Source: Lineus longissimus (Eukaryota > Nemertea > Pilidiophora > Heteronemertea > Lineidae). Taken from it: a stretch of 64,000 nucleotides of DNA. Made by a program: the position numbers and the translations under genes. How positions within the stretch are numbered: the first letter of the stretch is position 1; every line of letters starts with the position of its first letter. The notes under the pieces were generated by a model. That model saw nothing but the letters and a program-made list of their open reading frames with translations. It was not told the origin of the DNA and did no database searches. The DNA lies in contig NC_088313.1 in assembly GCF_910592395.1 (NCBI RefSeq), positions 7,752,501 through 7,816,500 of the forward strand, written 5' to 3'. Shown piece after piece: positions 58,278 through 64,000 of the stretch.

Positions 58278-59626
58278 TTTTTGGCTCACTGTAAGGGGAG
58301 TCTATAGGATAGCGCTGTGTCCGTCGGCAGCGGCGGCGTCGTCGTTGTCGTCATCGTCGTCCGTCGTATCCTGTTTCAGAAACAGTGGCACGTTTCTTAA
58401 GCGCTAGGGCTATGAACTTGAAACTTTGTACACAGCACCCCCTAGGTCAAGTGACCTCTGACACTGCATTTCGGTCCGATCTGATTCTCAACTTGGCCAC
58501 CAGGGGGCCAAATGTCGATATCTAAAAAGTGTGATATCTCGCTTATTAGTGACTTGTTTTCGATGAAACTTTTGTTGTAGGTACTCATAGCAAATATACA
58601 TCTTATATAATACGGGTTTTTAATTTGACCTACTTTTCAAGGTCGCAGAGGTCATATAGCGTAAATTGGCCGTTAGAGTGTAAACTATGGCACGTTTCTT
58701 AGCCACTAAAGCTATGAACTTGAAACTTGGTACATATAACCCCCTATATCACATAGCCTCTGGTGCTGAATTTCAGTTTGATCTGATTCTCAACTTTGCC
58801 ATCAGGGGGCCAAAAGTGGAAATCTAAAAAGTGTGATATCTCGCTTATAAGTGACTTGTTTTCGATAAAGTTTTTATGGTAGGTACTCTTAGGAAGAATA
58901 CATCACATATCTTACGGGTTTTCAATTTGACCTACTTTTCAAGGTCACAGAGGTCATATGGCGTAAATTGGCCGTTAGAGTGTAAACTATGGCACGTTTC
59001 TTAACCAGTAAAGCTATGAACTTGGTGCCTATAAACCCCTACATCAGATAACCTCTGATGCCGAATTTTGGCCCGATCTGATTCTTTATTCGGCCACCAG
59101 GGGGCCATAATGGAAAAAGTAAGAAGTGCAATGTCTTGCCTTTTTTTAGTGATTCGTTTTCAATAACATTTTTACGGTAGGTTCTCCTAGCAAGGATACA
59201 TCACATATCGTATGAGTTTTTGATCTGACCTGCTTTTCAAGGTCACAGAGGTCAAATGGCATAAATTGGTCGTTTGATCGTAACTATGGCACGTTTCTTA
59301 ACCACTAAAGCTTTGAACTTGAAATTTGATACACATGACTCCCTACGTCATGTAACCTCGGACACCGAATTTCGATCTTATCTGGTACTCAACTCGGCCT
59401 CCAGGAGGCTAAAACTAAAATAGGTAAAAAGTGCAATATCTTGTTTATTAGTGACTTGTTTTTGATGATGTTCTTATGGTACTTACTCCAAGCAACGATA
59501 CATCACATGTCATACCGACTTTGGTTTGACCTATATACTATACATGTACAATGTTTCTTAATCTGGATGAATTCCAAAGCACCAAATATCTATACGGTGA
59601 GCACAATGGCCCCTGGCCGTTTCATT
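58278..59626 (-). mobile_element. Helentron-like element A4, divergent subfamily
   Basis: Minus-strand 5' end AATGAAACGGCCAGGGGCCA closely matches A1-A3, with GTGCTCACC following. The body has four monomers marked by GGCACGTTTCTT at about 58386, 58689, 58990 and 59287 (spacing about 300). Near the left end is a GTCGTCGTTGTCGTC tract. The 3' hairpin is weaker than in A1-A3. Many substitutions between monomers show it is older. It lies in a coding exon, co-oriented with the gene. Confidence 0.55.
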
Positions 59627-60099
59627 TGACCTTTCAGTTGCATCTGACGCATCGAACATCTTAAGACACTTGCACATGCATCGGTCTTATTTGAATGTTG
59701 TAGGTGCACAGTTTTGGCATTGTCATTAGCCTTCTCCATTCCTTGACCTGAAAACTTCTTCAGACCGAGGTGTTCAATGCAGAGCTTTGGAATGTGATAC
59801 AGCAAGTTATGCATGTAGGGGGTGATGTTTTCTGGCTTGTAGCCTGTTCTTTTGAATTCTGCAACTTTCAAGAATGCCTCAATCCAGGCAATGCCCATGT
59901 CAAAAATCTTAACAGATTTAACATCTAAAGCACTATCATAATCATGATTTATCACCGAGTACAAGGAGCTAAACTTTCTCCATACATCAATCACTGCATG
60001 CAAACTATCAGGGTGAAGAGCCTTCCCTGAGGCTACAAGTTCATCAGGCAACTGTTTTAATAGCTTCTTTTGCTCGCCACCAACCAAGCTAGAAAAATC

Positions 60100-63000
60100 A
60101 AGACCTCCATTTTTACCAGATGAGTCTTTAACTGTCCAGACTTTGAATGCAACCCCACACCGTGCCATACATTTCACTAATTCATCTAAGTGACAGATGC
60201 CAGTGTTTGGACAAACACCATGCTTTTCTTTGTCATCTAACCCATTAGCATCTTGTATAAGGTTTGTCAAGAGCTTGTCTGTTACCCTTAACATCAGGTG
60301 TAGTTCATCAATGACAATATTTTTCATTGTTAGTCTAATCAACGGAGGGAATTTGCAGCCATGGTAATTATCGGAGGAACACAATGCATCTTCCCGCATT
60401 TCTTTGACTCTCCTGATAATAGAACTGTCCCAGTAAAAGTCACTTGGCTTTGTGACATCTTTTCGGTCCTTCGTTTCGATCTTACAGTAGATACAAGCAA
60501 AGTTGGAATTTGCACTACACAAGCCCAGTACTAAAAGTAGGAACTTATAGTCACCCCCTAGACAGATCTTTAGTTGCAGCTCTTCCAGGGTGAAGGGATT
60601 GAGATTTGCAAGTAAGACATGCAATGAATGCATAATACTTGCAATGCATCCAGTATTGATCGGATTGGTCATTCTTGCCTGTGTTGCCTCCCTACCCTCA
60701 ATGATACTGTCCAAACTGTGGTGATGAATCACTTGGGGGATGCAGAGGGCCAATTTTGTGGTAGATTTGCCCATGTATCGTGAAACAGTAAGGTCCTGGT
60801 GTTCGTGGCGTGAACATTTGCGCGGATAGTGATGCAAAGGCCATTGCACTATTGTATTGTTAAATGTGAGCCTTCAAATTTTGACAAATGGAACCATCAA
60901 GATATTCCAGAAGGAGACAGTACATGGTGTTGAGTCACACTGGACTGAACTGCACGTGACAAAGTATTACAAAAATTATAATTCGCAAGGGCCACTCCAT
61001 CTCATCAAAATCTGTTTCATCAGCGTCCATCTCATTGTCTACTGAGGAACCCAGAATTATCTTCTCATCACTGTCACTGCCAGGGTCGTCATCACTGCCT
61101 ATGTCCGCATCCTTGTCATTAGCATGGCTCGAAACCAAAGAGTCTGGAGCTGAAAGTCCATGAAACCATGTTGGCTGCAACAAGTCCTCTTTACATGACC
61201 AACAATAATCGGTCGGAATCAGGCCCTGATCAAGACCTCCATTTTTACCAGATGAGTCTTTAACTGTCCAGACTTTGAATGCAACCCCACACCGTGCCAT
61301 ACATTTCACTAATTCATCTAAGTGACAGATGCCAGTGTTTGGACAAACACCATGCTTTTCTTTGTCATCTAACCCATTAGCATCTTGTATAAGGTTTGTC
61401 AAGAGCTTGTCTGTTACCCTTAACATCAGGTGTAGTTCATCAATGACAATATTTTTCATTGTTAGTCTAATCAACGGAGGGAATTTGCAGCCATGGTAAT
61501 TATCGGAGGAACACAATGCATCTTCCCGCATTTCTTTGACTCTCCTGATAATAGAACTGTCCCAGTAAAAGTCACTTGGCTTTGTGACATCTTTTCGGTC
61601 CTTCGTTTCGATCTTACAGTAGATACAAGCAAAGTTGGAATTTGCACTACACAAGCCCAGTACTAAAAGTAGGAACTTATAGTCACCCCCTAGACAGATC
61701 TTTAGTTGCAGCTCTTCCAGGGTGAAGGGATTGAGATTTGCAAGTAAGACATGCAATGAATGCATAATACTTGCAATGCATCCAGTATTGATCGGATTGG
61801 TCATTCTTGCCTGTGTTGCCTCCCTACCCTCAATGATACTGTCCAAACTGTGGTGATGAATCACTTGGGGGATGCAGAGGGCCAATTTTGTGGTAGATTT
61901 GCCCATGTATCGTGAAACAGTAAGGTCCTGGTGTTCGTGGCGTGAACATTTGCGCGGATAGTGATGCAAAGGCCATTGCACTATTGTATTGTTAAATGTG
62001 AGCCTTCAAATTTTGACAAATGGAACCATCAAGATATTCCAGAAGGAGACAGTACATGGTGTTGAGTCACACTGGACTGAACTGCACGTGACAAAGTATT
62101 ACAAAAATTATAATTCGCAAGGGCCACTCCATCTCATCAAAATCTGTTTCATCAGCGTCCATCTCATTGTCTACTGAGGAACCCAGAATTATCTTCTCAT
62201 CACTGTCACTGCCAGGGTCGTCATCACTGCCTATGTCCGCATCCTTGTCATTAGCATGGCTCGAAACCAAAGAGTCTGGAGCTGAAAGTCCATGAAACCA
62301 TGTTGGCTGCAACAAGTCCTCTTTACATGACCAACAATAATCGGTCGGAATCAGGCCCTGATCAAGACCTCCATTTTTACCAGATGAGTCTTTAACTGTC
62401 CAGACTTTGAATGCAACCCCACACCGTGCCATACATTTCACTAATTCATCTAAGTGACAGATGCCAGTGTTTGGACAAACACCATGCTTTTCTTTGTCAT
62501 CTAACCCATTAGCATCTTGTATAAGGTTTGTCAAGAGCTTGTCTGTTACCCTTAACATCAGGTGTAGTTCATCAATGACAATATTTTTCATTGTTAGTCT
62601 AATCAACGGAGGGAATTTGCAGCCATGGTAATTATCGGAGGAACACAATGCATCTTCCCGCATTTCTTTGACTCTCCTGATAATAGAACTGTCCCAGTAA
62701 AAGTCACTTGGCTTTGTGACATCTTTTCGGTCCTTCGTTTCGATCTTACAGTAGATACAAGCAAAGTTGGAATTTGCACTACACAAGCCCAGTACTAAAA
62801 GTAGGAACTTATAGTCACCCCCTAGACAGATCTTTAGTTGCAGCTCTTCCAGGGTGAAGGGATTGAGATTTGCAAGTAAGACATGCAATGAATGCATAAT
62901 ACTTGCAATGCATCCAGTATTGATCGGATTGGTCATTCTTGCCTGTGTTGCCTCCCTACCCTCAATGATACTGTCCAAACTGTGGTGATGAATCACTTGG

Positions 63001-63495
63001 GGGATGCAGAGGGCCAATTTTGTGGTAGATTTGCCCATGTATCGTGAAACAGTAAGGTCCTGGTGTTCGTGGCGTGAACATTTGCGCGGATAGTGATGCA
63101 AAGGCCATTGCACTATTGTATTGTTAAATGTGAGCCTTCAAATTTTGACAAATGGAACCATCAAGATATTCCAGAAGGAGACAGTACATGGTGTTGAGTC
63201 ACACTGGACTGAACTGCACGTGACAAAGTATTACAAAAATTATAATTCGCAAGGGCCACTCCATCTCATCAAAATCTGTTTCATCAGCGTCCATCTCATT
63301 GTCTACTGAGGAACCCAGAATTATCTTCTCATCACTGTCACTGCCAGGGTCGTCATCACTGCCTATGTCCGCATCCTTGTCATTAGCATGGCTCGAAACC
63401 AAAGAGTCTGGAGCTGAAAGTCCATGAAACCATGTTGGCTGCAACAAGTCCTCTTTACATGACCAACAATAATCGGTCGGAATCAGGCCCTGATC
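60100..63495 (-). repeat. three head-to-tail copies of a 1132-bp segment
   Basis: Units 60100-61231, 61232-62363 and 62364-63495. The translated 348-residue frames of the second and third units (60935-61981, 62067-63113) are identical, and I saw no base difference by eye. The outer borders and both inner junctions share ATCA, a 4-base microhomology. Each unit begins in one exon and ends in another, and the junction keeps the reading frame (GGLD followed by QGLIPTDYC). Confidence 0.95.
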
Positions 63496-64000
63496 AGGAG
63501 ATGCTGTATTGGCATGGCTCCACAAAACAGTGACGAAGTGAGCCCTCTGCAATTTTTTCTCAAGTGATCTGCGTGATGGTGGCAGCAAGGCACAGTCGAT
63601 CTTCTTGATATTGACCAGTGGGTTTGCCTGAAACAAAGTGGCAATAAATGAGTGTGGTATCCATTGGTGGTGCATATAGGATTTAAACAGCTTATGGCAA
63701 AGTTTACCTTTAAAAATGGTTAGAAATCTGTAGAGGGAAGGGAAAGAGTCATTCCATAATGGACTTAATTTAACTAGGTACCTTATCGACTTTGCCTGAC
63801 ATCTTCATCAATTTAGTGTAGCGTGCTTCATCCATATCTTGGTCTTTGGTTTGGCCATAAACCTTGCAGACAAACTGCAATATTCAAGTTGACATCACCA
63901 CCAACATCGCCCATACTGGTGAACAGTTTGAGAAAGCGCCCAGTTTTATCTTTTAGAAGTATCTCCCGGGGTTTTACTTTGCCTTTCCTGAAATAATAAA

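Larger units (their letters stand above)
58080..63987 (-). pseudogene. unrecognised multi-exon gene, internally triplicated and split by Helentron-like A4
   Basis: Exons seen on minus: 63987-63782 (acceptor TTATTTCAG, ending GATAAG/GTACC), then from 63627 (IKKIDCALLPPSRRSLEKKL, LIPTDYCWSCKEDLL, an acidic stretch with SDDDPGSDSDEKI). The main coding block is in the copy from 60849 (HRKCSRHEH-like start, LGGDYKFLLLVLGLCSANSN, FACIYCKIETKDR, NIVIDELHLMLRVTDKLL, then HPDSLHAVIDVWRKFSSLY, ITPYMHNLLYHIPKL, GQGMEKANDNAK) to the Helentron junction at 59627. The coding tail continues at 58277-58080 (SAEYWGEEIFSKRRKAD). I recall similar multi-copy uncharacterised proteins in marine invertebrates but no function. 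The gene continues beyond the right edge. Triplication and insertion make normal expression unlikely. Confidence 0.5.

Overview
The window is eukaryotic and almost certainly from a metazoan genome, most likely a marine invertebrate. It has spliced genes with GT-AG and GC-AG introns, BEL/Pao and Mag-type Ty3/Gypsy LTR retrotransposons, PIF/Harbinger and piggyBac-like DNA transposons, Helentron-like elements with a (TCG)n tract, and multi-copy genes of the KDZ/HMGXB3-like, HIRAN and P2RX7_C types. I cannot name the species from sequence alone. Nearly all coding sequence is on the minus strand. No rRNA, intact tRNA, CRISPR array or bacterial-type operon was seen.

Left third (1-19.9 kb): nested transposons. 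Positions 1-3345 hold the 3' part of a BEL/Pao element. A piggyBac-like element (3460-17584, TTAA on both sides) contains a full BEL/Pao element (4111-17339, target duplication CTCAT). That BEL element is interrupted in gag-pol by a Helentron-like element (9979-11703) and in its right LTR by a Harbinger element (14548-17235, duplication CTG). A second, shorter piggyBac-like element (18261-19881, TTAA) carries a transposase tail split by another Helentron-like copy.

Middle (19.9-28.3 kb): mostly non-coding DNA with a 114-bp tandem duplication and a tRNA-derived SINE head, then a complete Mag-type Gypsy element (22691-27625) with 134-bp LTRs, an intact gag-pol frame, a tRNA-Ser type primer site and duplication GACTG.

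Right half (28.3-64 kb): a minus-strand gene series into which transposons have piled. A six-exon SWIM/KDZ-like gene runs from 52139 to 28344. Its 20.1-kb fifth intron holds (a) a transposase gene diverging from a P2RX7_C-domain gene, the former split by a Helentron-like copy, (b) an apparently intact autonomous Harbinger element (34366-38802) with both of its genes, and (c) a second BEL/Pao element (39162-49811) whose LTR contains a 2.5-kb DNA transposon. Upstream of the KDZ-like gene, all in the same orientation, are a 123-aa three-exon gene, a HIRAN-like gene with one frameshift, and an unrecognised gene that contains three head-to-tail 1132-bp copies of its own central region and a fourth Helentron-like insertion.

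Reading: this is a transposon-dense accessory region. Exon structures and target-site duplications were worked out by hand from the sequence. Family names rest on remembered motif patterns, not on searches.
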